A DNA stretch of 64,000 nucleotides from Streptomyces sp. sk2.1 (GTDB lineage: Bacteria; Actinomycetota; Actinomycetes; Streptomycetales; Streptomycetaceae): positions 108,021 to 172,020 of the forward strand of contig NZ_RDBO01000021.1 of assembly GCF_008120935.1 (NCBI RefSeq), given 5' to 3'. Each line of letters opens with the position of its first letter. The stretch's first letter is position 1. Under the pieces are notes generated by a model. The model ran no database searches. It saw only the letters and a list, made by a program, of their open reading frames with translations, and had not been told where the DNA came from. Shown piece after piece: positions 32,065-40,626 of the stretch. The position numbers and the translations under genes are program-made.

Positions 32065-34860
32065 TCAGTCGGTCAGCTGGACGGCCCTCAGCCCGGCGGC
32101 GCTCTTGGAGTTGTTGGCGATGGAGTCGCCCCACTCCGTCCAGCCGCGCACCCGGCCGTCGTCGTCGCTGTCGTTGACGACGAGGCCGAGGCCGATGGAC
32201 CGGGTGGGCTTGCCGGTGAGGCCGAGCGAGGTCCACGGCACCGTCACCGTGTAGTGGGTGGTGGTGCCGTCACGGGTGATCCGCGCGGTGGCGCCGGGGG
32301 TCGGGCCGGTGGACTGGCCGGCCGGTGCCCGCCAGGTGTACACCTGTGCCTCGCCGCCCACGAGCGAGGCGCCGACCTCGACGTACTGCTTGCTGCGGCC
32401 CGGCAGTTCGGGGGTGACCGCGAACTGGATGCTGTCGCCCAGCCACATGTTCTCGGCGGTGGTGGCGGGCTGGGCCAGGGCGTTGTCCGTGATGGCGCCC
32501 CTGAGCACGAGTCCGGCGTCCGTGTACTGGGGCCGGACGGTGCCGGACAGGTCGGCCGCGCCGTTGTAGCCGCCCTTGTGGTTCACCCTGCCGTCGCCGA
32601 CGATGTCGACCGGTGTGGTGGTGTCGGTGCCGGACGGCTGGACGGCGCCCCAGCCGTTCCAGGCGCCCATGGCGGTCCTGGTGCCGTCGGGCGTGGTGAT
32701 GTGGGCGGCCGTCCAGTAGCGCTTCCACTGCTTGATGTTGCGCGCGTCCACGGTGTACGAGGTGCTGGAGTCGGCACCGATCCTGATCGGGCCGTCGACG
32801 GTGCCCCGGTCCAGGTAGGCGTCGCCCTCGTTCACCTGCCATTCCAGCCTGGTGAGTTCGAGCGGGCCGCGGACGCGGTTGTTGGTGACGGTGACCTTCA
32901 TCGCCGCGGCGAAGGGGGCCGCCTTCTTCACCACCGGGTCGAAGGCGACCTGGGGCGGCGGCAGCACCTCGGTGCCGGAGGTGAGTCGGGCGAGGCCGAC
33001 CGGTCCGAGTCCGACCGTGCCGCTGACCGTGCGCGGGCCGGTGAGGGCCGAGGTGGGCAGTTCGACGCTCCTGCGGACGACCTTGCCGGGCTCGGCGGTC
33101 ACCCGGTACTCCTCGCCGGCGATCCGGAAGGTGTAGGGCAGCGGCAGTGGGGTGCGGCCCTGGGTGCCGTCGACCTGGAGCACCGCGTCGACGGTCTCCT
33201 CGGTGTTGGAGTGCTGCGGCAGCCGGAGGGAGAACACCGGGGCGTCCACCGCCTCGACCGCGCTCACCGCGCCCTTGACGTACAGCACCTTGTCGTCGAT
33301 GCCGAGCTGCACCTTGCCGCCGATCGGCAGGTACGTCTTCTCGTGGCCCGTCTGGTCGGTGGCGGTGACCGGGCCGGAGGCCTTCAGCTCCACCGTCTTC
33401 GGAGTGTCCGCGGTGGTGTACAGGGTCCGGACCGTCTCGCCGCCGGTGCCGAAGCGGTACGAGCGGATGTCGTCGGAACCGGCGTCGTCGCGGCCCGCGT
33501 AGGCGCGTCCGGCGAGCTGACGGATCAGGACGCCCTCGGTGACCACGGACGGCTTGGGCTGCCAGGCCTTGACCTCGGCGGTGGGCCGCTTGAAGGCGCC
33601 GAAGTTGTGTTCCTTGTTGGTGGCGTCGGTGCCGTCGTTGGTGAGGTCGTACCAGTAGTAGCGGTCGACACCGGAGGCGAAGGAGAAGATCTGGGCGCGC
33701 GGCACGTACGCGGCCTGCTGGGCGGGGGTGACGCCGTCGCTGTGGGTCGGGTAGCCGTTCTCGGTGATCCAGAGCGGGAAGTCCTTGCCGCCCGCCGCGT
33801 TCAGGTCGGCGCGCACCTGCGGCAGCTTGGCCAGGGCGGTCTCCGGCGGGTTCGGGTAGCCGTAGTGGTGGACGCTGAGCGCGTCCATGTACTTCAGGCC
33901 GCCGATCGTGTACAGCCGCTTCAGCCAGTCGGTCTGGAGGCCGGCCAGGCCGCCGCCGACGACGGTGGCGTCGGGGACCTTGGCGTGCACCTTGCCGTAA
34001 CTGGCCTTGAGCAGCTTGATGTAGCAGTCGGCGGTGATGCCGCAGGTGCCGTTGTTGAAGCCGGTCGAGTTGTACTCGTTGTAGATCTCGATTTCCTTGG
34101 AGGACTGCTGGTACTTCTCCACCGCCGCGGCGGTGAACTTCCCGTAGGCGTCCAGGGCCGTGTCGGACGCCGGGGTGCGGTTGTCGTCGTAGTTGGCGTT
34201 GCGGTAGCCGGAGATGGGCAGGGCGGTCAGCCCCTGCGACTTGGCGTACGGGATGTGCTGGTCGGTGGAGTAGGTGCTCCAGGAGTACTCGCCGGGGGTC
34301 TTCTCGATGGCGCCCCAGTTGATGTCGGAGCGGATGCCGTGCATGCCCATGAGCTTGACCGCGCGCAGCAGCTTCTGGTCGTCGCCGCCGTTCCATCCGT
34401 AGTGGATGCCCGTACCGAAGCGCTCGTCCCGCTGCTCCTTGCCGGTCAGCGCGGTCAGCACGCCGAAGTTGGCGTTGCGGGTGGTGGTGCCGGCGGTCGC
34501 GGTGAGCGTGTAGTAGCCGCTGCCGAGACCGGTGGCGTCGACGGTGGCCGTGCCGCCCGAGACCGGCGCGGTGCCCGACGCGACGGTCAGGCCCTGGTCG
34601 TCGATGGCCTTCCAGGCGACGGCCGCCTGGTCGGAGGCGAGGGTGATCCTCGCCTGTCCCTTGACGAAGAGCAGGTCGGGCGAGGTGACGGTGAGGGTGC
34701 CGGCCGCGTGGGCGGCCGGTGCCGTACCGGGCAGGGGTGCCGCCACCAGCAGGCAGGCCAGCAGGGCCACCGCACCGCCCCGGGCCGCGGGCCGCCGGGA
34801 GCGGCCCATTACTCTGGCCGGTGCCGCGGGGCCCGGCCGGATCGTGCCGTTCTGTTCCAT
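32065..34860 (-). CDS. Secreted clan-A glycoside hydrolase with C-terminal CBM9-like domain
   Basis: A 931-residue exported protein. The first ~50 residues form a long signal peptide (basic, then GAVALLACLLVAAPLPGTAPAAHA). An Ig-like module (to ~120) precedes a TIM-barrel domain (about 125-460) with clan GH-A features: E262 in IYNEYN as probable acid/base and E367 in WITENGYP as probable nucleophile. The order resembles GH39/GH5-like enzymes, but NEYN replaces the usual NEPN, so the family is uncertain. Beta domains follow, and a C-terminal module (AADLSGTVRP... to ...AGLRAVQLTD) looks like a CBM9/DOMON-type binding domain. ATG 34860 follows GAGAGGAAG. It probably makes oligosaccharides for the adjacent ABC importer. 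Confidence 0.82.
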   Translation of the reverse strand: MEQNGTIRPGPAAPARVMGRSRRPAARGGAVALLACLLVAAPLPGTAPAAHAAGTLTVTSPDLLFVKGQARITLASDQAAVAWKAIDDQGLTVASGTAPVSGGTATVDATGLGSGYYTLTATAGTTTRNANFGVLTALTGKEQRDERFGTGIHYGWNGGDDQKLLRAVKLMGMHGIRSDINWGAIEKTPGEYSWSTYSTDQHIPYAKSQGLTALPISGYRNANYDDNRTPASDTALDAYGKFTAAAVEKYQQSSKEIEIYNEYNSTGFNNGTCGITADCYIKLLKASYGKVHAKVPDATVVGGGLAGLQTDWLKRLYTIGGLKYMDALSVHHYGYPNPPETALAKLPQVRADLNAAGGKDFPLWITENGYPTHSDGVTPAQQAAYVPRAQIFSFASGVDRYYWYDLTNDGTDATNKEHNFGAFKRPTAEVKAWQPKPSVVTEGVLIRQLAGRAYAGRDDAGSDDIRSYRFGTGGETVRTLYTTADTPKTVELKASGPVTATDQTGHEKTYLPIGGKVQLGIDDKVLYVKGAVSAVEAVDAPVFSLRLPQHSNTEETVDAVLQVDGTQGRTPLPLPYTFRIAGEEYRVTAEPGKVVRRSVELPTSALTGPRTVSGTVGLGPVGLARLTSGTEVLPPPQVAFDPVVKKAAPFAAAMKVTVTNNRVRGPLELTRLEWQVNEGDAYLDRGTVDGPIRIGADSSTSYTVDARNIKQWKRYWTAAHITTPDGTRTAMGAWNGWGAVQPSGTDTTTPVDIVGDGRVNHKGGYNGAADLSGTVRPQYTDAGLVLRGAITDNALAQPATTAENMWLGDSIQFAVTPELPGRSKQYVEVGASLVGGEAQVYTWRAPAGQSTGPTPGATARITRDGTTTHYTVTVPWTSLGLTGKPTRSIGLGLVVNDSDDDGRVRGWTEWGDSIANNSKSAAGLRAVQLTD

Positions 34861-34920
34861 CGAGGCTTCCTCTCGATTCGATCGGATCGGCGCGGTGCGT
34901 CCTTGGGTCTCCCGGGCGGT

Positions 34921-34957
34921 GGTGTGCTCCGTCGGCTGTACCCCGGCGGAGCACACC
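34921..34957 (-). terminator. Hairpin between ABC operon end and hydrolase start
   Basis: GGTGTGCTCCG (34921-34931) pairs with CGGAGCACACC (34947-34957), an 11-bp stem with a 15-base loop. It could end ABC transcripts or act in the leader of the hydrolase mRNA. Confidence 0.5.
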
Positions 34958-34997
34958 GGTCCGTGTGCCGTCGGCGCGCACCGCTGCCGCCGTCGGC

Positions 34998-35018
34998 CGC
35001 GCGGACCGGGTCCGCGCG
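34998..35018 (-). terminator. Hairpin terminator of the ABC transporter operon
   Basis: CGCGCGGACC and GGTCCGCGCG form an almost unbroken palindrome 18 bases after the last permease stop. It would fold into a tight GC-rich stem in the RNA. Confidence 0.6.
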
Positions 35019-35035
35019 TGTGTCCCGGGTGGAAC

Positions 35036-35962
35036 TCATCCCTTGAGGCCGGTGAAACCTCCCCCGCCGCGCACGATCTGCCGCTGGAAGATCAGGAACA
35101 GCACGACCGGGGGCAGGATGGCGAGCAGCATCCCGGCGATGAGCAGCGATTGTTCCGCTGTTTCCGCGAGGCGCGGCAGCGCGGCGGAGATGGGCTGCTT
35201 CTCGGTGTCCGGGATGACGATCAGGGGCCAGAGGAAGTCCTTCCAGGAGTTCATGACCGTCAGCAGGGTCACCACCGCGAGGATCGGCCGGGACATGGGC
35301 AGCACGATCCGGCGGAAGACCACGAACGGCCCGGCGCCGTCGACCTCGGCCGCCTCGAAGAGTTCGCGGGGTATGCCGTCGAAGAACTTCATCACGATCA
35401 GGACGGTGAAGGCGCTGGCCGCGTGCGGCAGCCAGACGCCCCAGGGGCTGTCGGCGAGCGAGATGCCGAGACCCGGCAGGTCGAGGACGGTGAGGTAGAG
35501 CGCCACCAGGGAGATGGAGCCGGGGACGAAGAGGGTGGCGAGCACCATCCACCGCACGGGCGCGGCCCACTTGGGGCGCAGCACGGACAGCACGTAGCCG
35601 CCGGTGGTGGCGACGACGAGGTGGGCGATCACCGAGCCGGTGACCAGGACCACGGTGTTCCAGAGGTACTGGCCGACCTGGAGTTCGTTCCAGGCGCGGG
35701 AGAGGTTGTCCCACTGCGCGTGGTCCGGCCACAGTTCCAGCGGGTGGCGCAGCAGTTCCTGGGTCGGCGACACCGCGCCCTTGAGGGTCCAGTAGAGCGG
35801 TGCGGCGCCGAAGGCGAGCAGCAGCAGGAGCGAGAGGGTCTGGACGGAGCGCAGCGAGAGGCGTACGGAGGTCCGCCGCCGGTCGGCGTCGGAGATGAGT
35901 CCGCGTCCGCCCTCCTCCGGGCGGTTGCGGCGGCGGGTGCGCAGGGGGGTCTGTACGGCCAT
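35036..35962 (-). CDS. Carbohydrate ABC transporter permease (MalG-type)
   Basis: A 308-residue inner-membrane permease with six predicted spans. The cytoplasmic EAA loop reads EAAEVDGAGPFVVFRRIVLP, the docking site for the ATPase. The N-terminal ~40 residues are basic and cytoplasmic. Carbohydrate importers of this class pair a MalF-like and a MalG-like subunit. ATG 35962 shares one base with the preceding stop (TGATG), so the two permeases are translationally coupled. No ATPase gene is present in the window; in Streptomyces a shared ATPase (MsiK) serves such importers. It is the last gene of the binding protein-permease-permease operon. Confidence 0.92.
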   Translation of the reverse strand: MAVQTPLRTRRRNRPEEGGRGLISDADRRRTSVRLSLRSVQTLSLLLLLAFGAAPLYWTLKGAVSPTQELLRHPLELWPDHAQWDNLSRAWNELQVGQYLWNTVVLVTGSVIAHLVVATTGGYVLSVLRPKWAAPVRWMVLATLFVPGSISLVALYLTVLDLPGLGISLADSPWGVWLPHAASAFTVLIVMKFFDGIPRELFEAAEVDGAGPFVVFRRIVLPMSRPILAVVTLLTVMNSWKDFLWPLIVIPDTEKQPISAALPRLAETAEQSLLIAGMLLAILPPVVLFLIFQRQIVRGGGGFTGLKG

Positions 35963-36993
35963 CAGTTGCTCCAGCTCCTCGTCGCCCGCAGGTAGATCGC
36001 CGAGAGCGCGCCGAGCACGACGGCCAGCATCACGCTGAGCGCGGTCGCGGCACCGAAGTCGCCGTTCCGGAAGGCGTAGTTGTAGATCAGCATCAGGACG
36101 GTGATGGTGGAGTCCTCCGGGCCGCCGTCCGTCATCACGAAGGGTTCGGTGAAGACCTGGAGGGTGCCGATGATCTGGAGCAGCAGCATGATCAGGACGA
36201 CGCCGCGCAGCGACGGCAGGGTGATGTGCCAGACCCGGCGCCAGATGCCCGCGGCGTCGATCTCGGCGGCCTCGTACAGCTCGGTGGGTACGGAGCCGAG
36301 CGCCGCCAGGTAGATGATCACCGTGGACCCGAAGCCCGCCCAGGTGGCTTCCAGGACGATCGACAGCATCGCGGTGTCGGTGGACTGGAGCCAGGGGTAC
36401 GGGCCGAGGCCCACCTGCGCCAGCAGTTGGTTGAACAGGCCGGCTTCCGGGTCGTAGAACACCTTCCACAACAGGACGGAGACGACCGGGGGGATCGCCA
36501 CCGGAAGGTAGGCGAGGATGCGGAACAGTGTGCCGCCGCGCCGCAGTTCGGCGATGAGCACCGCGAGGAAGAGCGGTACGGGGAAGCCGATCACCAGGGC
36601 GAGCACGGCGAACAGCGCGGTGTTCCCGACGGCCTTCCACAGCAGCGGGTCGTCCAGCACGTGCCGGAAGTTGTCCAGGCCCACCCAGGTGGCGGGGTCG
36701 ACCAGATTGGTCTGCTGGAAGCTGAGCCGCACGCTCTGGACGATCGGCCACCAGGAGAAGTAGGCGAAGCACAGCACCATCGGCAGGCCGAACAGGATGG
36801 TGGTGATCCCGCCCCGCCCGGCCCAGCGGACGAGGCGTTCCGCCGGGCCGCCGCGGTGCGGGGAGGCGGTCCGCGGCGGACCGTCGGCGGTACGCGGCCG
36901 GGCCGCGGAGGGATCGGCGGAGCGTTGTTCTTCCGTCCGTTCGTCCCCGGGGCCGTTGCCGGTGGCCGCCACAGGCGCTTGCGACCTGCTCAT
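35962..36993 (-). CDS. Carbohydrate ABC transporter permease (MalF-type)
   Basis: A 343-residue permease. The first ~60 residues are a hydrophilic, probably cytoplasmic tail, longer than usual. Six predicted spans follow, starting with GITTILFGLPMVLCFAYF. The EAA loop is EAAEIDAAGIWRRVWHITLP. It forms the transport channel with the MalG-type protein. The gene starts 58 bases after the stop of the binding-protein gene and overlaps the next permease by one base, so all three genes form one operon driven from the divergent region with LacI operators 4 and 5. Confidence 0.92.
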   Translation of the reverse strand: MSRSQAPVAATGNGPGDERTEEQRSADPSAARPRTADGPPRTASPHRGGPAERLVRWAGRGGITTILFGLPMVLCFAYFSWWPIVQSVRLSFQQTNLVDPATWVGLDNFRHVLDDPLLWKAVGNTALFAVLALVIGFPVPLFLAVLIAELRRGGTLFRILAYLPVAIPPVVSVLLWKVFYDPEAGLFNQLLAQVGLGPYPWLQSTDTAMLSIVLEATWAGFGSTVIIYLAALGSVPTELYEAAEIDAAGIWRRVWHITLPSLRGVVLIMLLLQIIGTLQVFTEPFVMTDGGPEDSTITVLMLIYNYAFRNGDFGAATALSVMLAVVLGALSAIYLRATRSWSN

Positions 36994-37051
36994 CGACGTC
37001 TCCTCGCCTCTCCTCGTGCTGTGCTGGCTGCCTGGTGTGCCGGATCCGCCG

Positions 37052-38434
37052 TCAGTTCTGCGCCCGCTCCACCTGGGACTCGACCTGTGCTGCGGCCTTC
37101 TTCAACTGCTCGGCCGGGTCGGCGTCCTCGCGGGTGAGCACGGCCTGGACGGCGGTGTCGAGGGCCTTGTAGACGTTCTGCGCCTCGACGGGCGGCTCGA
37201 CGACCAGTTCGTAGTCGCCGAGCGTTCCGCTGTAGGGGGCGAAGTTCCCGACCGGCACGTTGGCCTCCTTGTTGACCGCGGCGTCGACCGGGCCGGAGAC
37301 GGCCGGCTCGTAGAACGGAACGCCGGGCACGCCGATGACCGCGCCGTCCTTCTTCTTGGCCTGCGCGTCCTTCCCGGCGAGCGTCGCGTCGTACTTGGTG
37401 GAGAGGTAGTAGAAGTCGATGAACTTCGTGGCGGCCTCGCGCTGTCGCGCGGTGGCCCGGGGGCTGATCACCGCGATGGTGCCGCCCGCCAGGGTGCGCT
37501 TGGCGGTGCCGCCGACGGGCATGGCGCCGAGGCCGATGGTCTTCGGGTCGCCCTTGTACTGCTGGACGTAGTGGCCGATCATGCTCGGTCCGGCGAGTGT
37601 CATGCCGATCTTCCCGGCGGAGAAGTCCTTCTCCATGTCGGTGATGTTGCGCAGCTGGTTCCTGCCCATCGAGTCGTCCGTCCAGCGCATGTCCTTCAGC
37701 GCCTTCAGCGCCTTCTCCGCGCCACTGCCGGGGCGGTCGAAGGTGTTGGCCCACTTTCCGCCGGACTCCGCCTGCATGCTGTCGCCGAAGGAGTACGCCA
37801 TCGCGGTCAGCATCCAGCCGCCGGTGTTCTCCTTGGTCATCTGCGCGTACCCGGTGGCACCCGTCTTCCCGGAGATCGCCTCGGCCGCCGTGCGAACCTC
37901 GGACCAGGTGGTCGGCGGCTTGTCCGGGTCGAGTCCGGCCTTCTCGAACAGGTCCCGGTTGTAGACCAGGCCGAGGGCGTACTCCTCGGTGGGTATGCCG
38001 TAGAGCTTGCCGTCCACGCCCTTCGCCGCCCCGAGCGCGACGTCGTTGAAGTCCTCGCTGTGCTTCAGCCCCTCGAAGTCCGAGGTGAGGTCGGCGATCT
38101 GCCTGCGCTTGATCAGCCCCGACATCTCGGTCAGCGGCACCCGGACGATGGTCTCCAGGCTGCCGCCGCCCACCTTGGTCTGGAAACTCTGCTGGTCGTA
38201 CTGGTACTCGTTCGTCCTGACCTCGATCTTGGGATTGGCCTTCTCGAACTCCGCCACCCGGGCCTCGAACGTCTTGAGCGCGGCCGCGTTCGTCGCGGGC
38301 GGACGCCCGGAGACGGTGATGGTCACCGTGCCGTCGGCGGCGGTGTCGCCGCCGGAGCCGGAACACGAGGCAAGCACGCAGACGAGCGCACCCGCGGTGA
38401 CGCCCGTCAGGGCGGTGCGCAGGGAGGGTCTCAT
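37052..38434 (-). CDS. Extracellular sugar-binding lipoprotein of the ABC transporter
   Basis: A 460-residue family 1 solute-binding protein. The signal peptide ends in lipobox LASC with the lipidated Cys at position 24. The mature protein is a two-lobed binding protein (VTITVSGRPPATN near the N terminus, then LAGPSMIGHYVQQ and PFYEPAVSGPVDAAVN). It captures an oligosaccharide for the two permeases downstream. ATG 38434 is preferred over ATG 38446 because GGAG sits six bases before it. It diverges from the gene at 38697 across a spacer with two LacI-type operators, which should coordinate uptake with the intracellular enzymes. Confidence 0.92.
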   Translation of the reverse strand: MRPSLRTALTGVTAGALVCVLASCSGSGGDTAADGTVTITVSGRPPATNAAALKTFEARVAEFEKANPKIEVRTNEYQYDQQSFQTKVGGGSLETIVRVPLTEMSGLIKRRQIADLTSDFEGLKHSEDFNDVALGAAKGVDGKLYGIPTEEYALGLVYNRDLFEKAGLDPDKPPTTWSEVRTAAEAISGKTGATGYAQMTKENTGGWMLTAMAYSFGDSMQAESGGKWANTFDRPGSGAEKALKALKDMRWTDDSMGRNQLRNITDMEKDFSAGKIGMTLAGPSMIGHYVQQYKGDPKTIGLGAMPVGGTAKRTLAGGTIAVISPRATARQREAATKFIDFYYLSTKYDATLAGKDAQAKKKDGAVIGVPGVPFYEPAVSGPVDAAVNKEANVPVGNFAPYSGTLGDYELVVEPPVEAQNVYKALDTAVQAVLTREDADPAEQLKKAAAQVESQVERAQN

Positions 38435-38468
38435 CGGGGACTCCATTCAGGGGCGTACCGGAACCGGC

Positions 38469-38484
38469 TGGAAAGCGTTTTCCA
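38469..38484. promoter_or_regulatory. LacI-type operator 4 (ABC transporter side)
   Basis: TGGAAAGCGTTTTCCA is a near-perfect palindrome, extended by GGC on the left and GCC on the right. It lies 34 bases before the ATG of the binding-protein gene. Confidence 0.8.
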
Positions 38485-38630
38485 GCCGGGGTCACCTTGC
38501 ACCGGCCGATATGGCCGCGTCAATGGGTGAACACGGGCCCGTCCTCGACCCCCGGACCGATGTCGGGGTGTTTTCCGACCAGGAACCCCACATGTGCCCC
38601 TTGCCGGACCGTTGACGTCGGCCTAGCCTC

Positions 38631-38646
38631 TGGAAAACGTTTCCCA
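38631..38646. promoter_or_regulatory. LacI-type operator 5 (hypothetical protein side)
   Basis: TGGAAAACGTTTCCCA matches the island consensus and lies 50 bases before the GTG start at 38697. With operator 4, 146 bases away, it could support DNA looping or independent control of the two divergent units. Confidence 0.78.
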
Positions 38647-38696
38647 AGCATTTCCGTAGACCGTCGGCCCGACGGTCGCGAGCCGGAGGACTTCCC

Positions 38697-40502
38697 GTGC
38701 ACCCTGCCTGGTCGGCCGACGCCTACGACCGCGTCCTGTTGCGAACGGCTCTCGCCGAGGGCGACCGCTGCTGGGACGCCGGGGCGGACCTGCTGCAGGT
38801 CGAGGCCCCGTACAACCCCATCCACACCCGCATCAAGGGCGGACCCGCCCACCCCACGCGCAACTCCCTGCAGTACGCCCTGCTCCTGCTGGAACGGGGC
38901 GGCGAGGGCGACGCCGAGCGCGCCCACGCCGCGATCCTGCGCGTCGCGGCCCTCCAGGACCGGTCCGCGGAGAGCCCCACCTACGGAATCTGGGGCTACT
39001 ACGCCGAGGAGCCGGCGGCGGAGATGGACCCGCCCGACTGGAACTGGGCGGACTTCCTCGGCATCCAGCTGCTGCTCGTCCACGCCCGGCACGGTGACCG
39101 GCTGCCGCCCGTCGTACTGGACGAAATCCGGGAATCGCTGCGGCACGCGGCGGCGTCGATCGTCCGCCGGAACGTCCCCATGGGGTACACCAACGTCGCC
39201 GCGATGGGCACCTTCGTCACGCTCGCCGCCGGCCAGGTCCTCGACGACGGGGCGCTGTTCGCGTACGGCAAGGACCGCATGGCGCGGCTGTGCGCGGCGA
39301 TCGACGGCACCGGCAGTTTCACCGAGTTCAACAGCCCGTCCTACTGGGGCGTGGTGCTCCAGACGCTGACCCTGATCAGGGAACACGTCCGGGACGAGGA
39401 GGTGCGGGAGCTCAACGAGCGGCTGCACGACCGGCTCTGGCTGCACTTCCTCGCCCGCTGGCACCCGCCGACCCGTCAGCTCTCCGGCCCCATGGCCCGC
39501 TGCTACAGCAACGACCTGGGGGTGCCGCCCGCCCTGGCGAAGGCGGTCGGGGGGCTGCTCGGCGCGCCGGAACCCCGCCCGGTCCGGGGCGAGATGACCA
39601 CCGGGGTGGACTCCTGCGTGGACTACCGGATGCCGGACTGGGTCCTGCCCCGGCTGACGGAACTGGGGGGCGAGCACGAGCACCGGGAGCTGTTCGCCGA
39701 CGGCCCGGCCCCGGAGACCGGCACCACCTGGCTCGACCCGGTCACCACTCTGGGCAGCGTCAACCACCAGGACACCTGGCTGCAGCGCAGGCCGCTGTTC
39801 GGCCACTGGGTGCGCCCGGACGGGACCGCCGGTCATCTGCACGTCCATCTGGTGAAGGACGACGGGGCGGAGGACTTCGACTTCGCCTCGGGCGTGCTCT
39901 CCACCGTGCAGAGCGGCCCGCACGTGGCCTGGCTGGCGGGATTCGCCTGCCCGGCGGGCGACCGGCACCACCACCTCGACATGATCGGGCCGGGCGACCG
40001 GTTCCGGGCGCGGTCGCTGCGCCTGGTGGTGGACGCGATCGGCGCGCCGCCCGTCGCGGGGGTGACGGCGGTCGACGGCGGCGTCGAACTCGACCTGGGA
40101 ACGGCCCGGTTGGACTTCCGGACCGCCGGGGGAACCTTCGCGGGGCGCACCCCGACGACCCGGCTGGTCCCGCGCCCCGACGGGGCACGGATCGAGGTGG
40201 TGCTCCTGGAGAGCGACACCCCGGTCGAGCTGGACTGGGCGGAGGTGGGCGACGCCTTCGCGGCGGGGACCCTGTCCCTGGTGCCGTCCGGCGCCCCGCG
40301 AAGCACCGGGCCGGCCCCCGAGGTGGTCGTGGCCGGTGACCGCGCCGAGGTGCGCTGGACGACCCCGCGGGGTCAACGGCTCACTGTGCGCGGCGGCCGG
40401 TCCGTGGTCTCCCGCGAGGAACACGCCGCGCTGCACTCCGCGACGCTGGACGGCGCCCCGCCGCCCTCGCCCCGCCTCTCGGACTCCCGTCTGGCGCCCT
40501 GA
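38697..40502 (+). CDS. Uncharacterised 601-residue protein, possibly polysaccharide lyase-like
   Basis: I do not recognise the family with certainty. The protein has no signal peptide. Residues ~1-300 look like a helical toroid (repeated amphipathic helices such as RNSLQYALLLLERG, GIQLLLVHARHGDRL, YTNVAAMGTFVTLAAGQVL) with conserved-looking aromatic and His positions (SPSYWGVVLQTL, NWADFLGIQ). The second half is beta-rich (GHLHVHLVKDD, HVAWLAGFAC, TARLDFRTAGGTF), as in alpha/alpha-toroid plus beta-sandwich polysaccharide lyases and hydrolases. GTG 38697 follows GGAGGA. LacI operator 5 controls it, and it lies before the second flavoprotein gene, so a cytoplasmic role in breaking the imported glycan is likely but inferred. 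Confidence 0.75.
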   Translation: MHPAWSADAYDRVLLRTALAEGDRCWDAGADLLQVEAPYNPIHTRIKGGPAHPTRNSLQYALLLLERGGEGDAERAHAAILRVAALQDRSAESPTYGIWGYYAEEPAAEMDPPDWNWADFLGIQLLLVHARHGDRLPPVVLDEIRESLRHAAASIVRRNVPMGYTNVAAMGTFVTLAAGQVLDDGALFAYGKDRMARLCAAIDGTGSFTEFNSPSYWGVVLQTLTLIREHVRDEEVRELNERLHDRLWLHFLARWHPPTRQLSGPMARCYSNDLGVPPALAKAVGGLLGAPEPRPVRGEMTTGVDSCVDYRMPDWVLPRLTELGGEHEHRELFADGPAPETGTTWLDPVTTLGSVNHQDTWLQRRPLFGHWVRPDGTAGHLHVHLVKDDGAEDFDFASGVLSTVQSGPHVAWLAGFACPAGDRHHHLDMIGPGDRFRARSLRLVVDAIGAPPVAGVTAVDGGVELDLGTARLDFRTAGGTFAGRTPTTRLVPRPDGARIEVVLLESDTPVELDWAEVGDAFAAGTLSLVPSGAPRSTGPAPEVVVAGDRAEVRWTTPRGQRLTVRGGRSVVSREEHAALHSATLDGAPPPSPRLSDSRLAP

Positions 40503-40507
40503 CCCGT

Positions 40508-40545
40508 CGTGCGGAGGGGCGGGCGGTGCCCCTCCCCTCCGCACG
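40508..40545 (+). terminator. Intercistronic hairpin between the 601-residue protein and flavoprotein B
   Basis: CGTGCGGAGGGG (40508-40519) pairs perfectly over 12 bp with 40534-40545, with a 14-base loop. It begins 5 bases after the stop codon. It could terminate or dampen expression of the flavoprotein gene. Confidence 0.65.
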
Positions 40546-40626
40546 GCGCCCCCGTCGCCGGGGCGCGTTCCCCCGCCCCGCGCGGGTTCCGAGACCTGAG
40601 AATCCGGAGAAAGGACCGAACGCATC

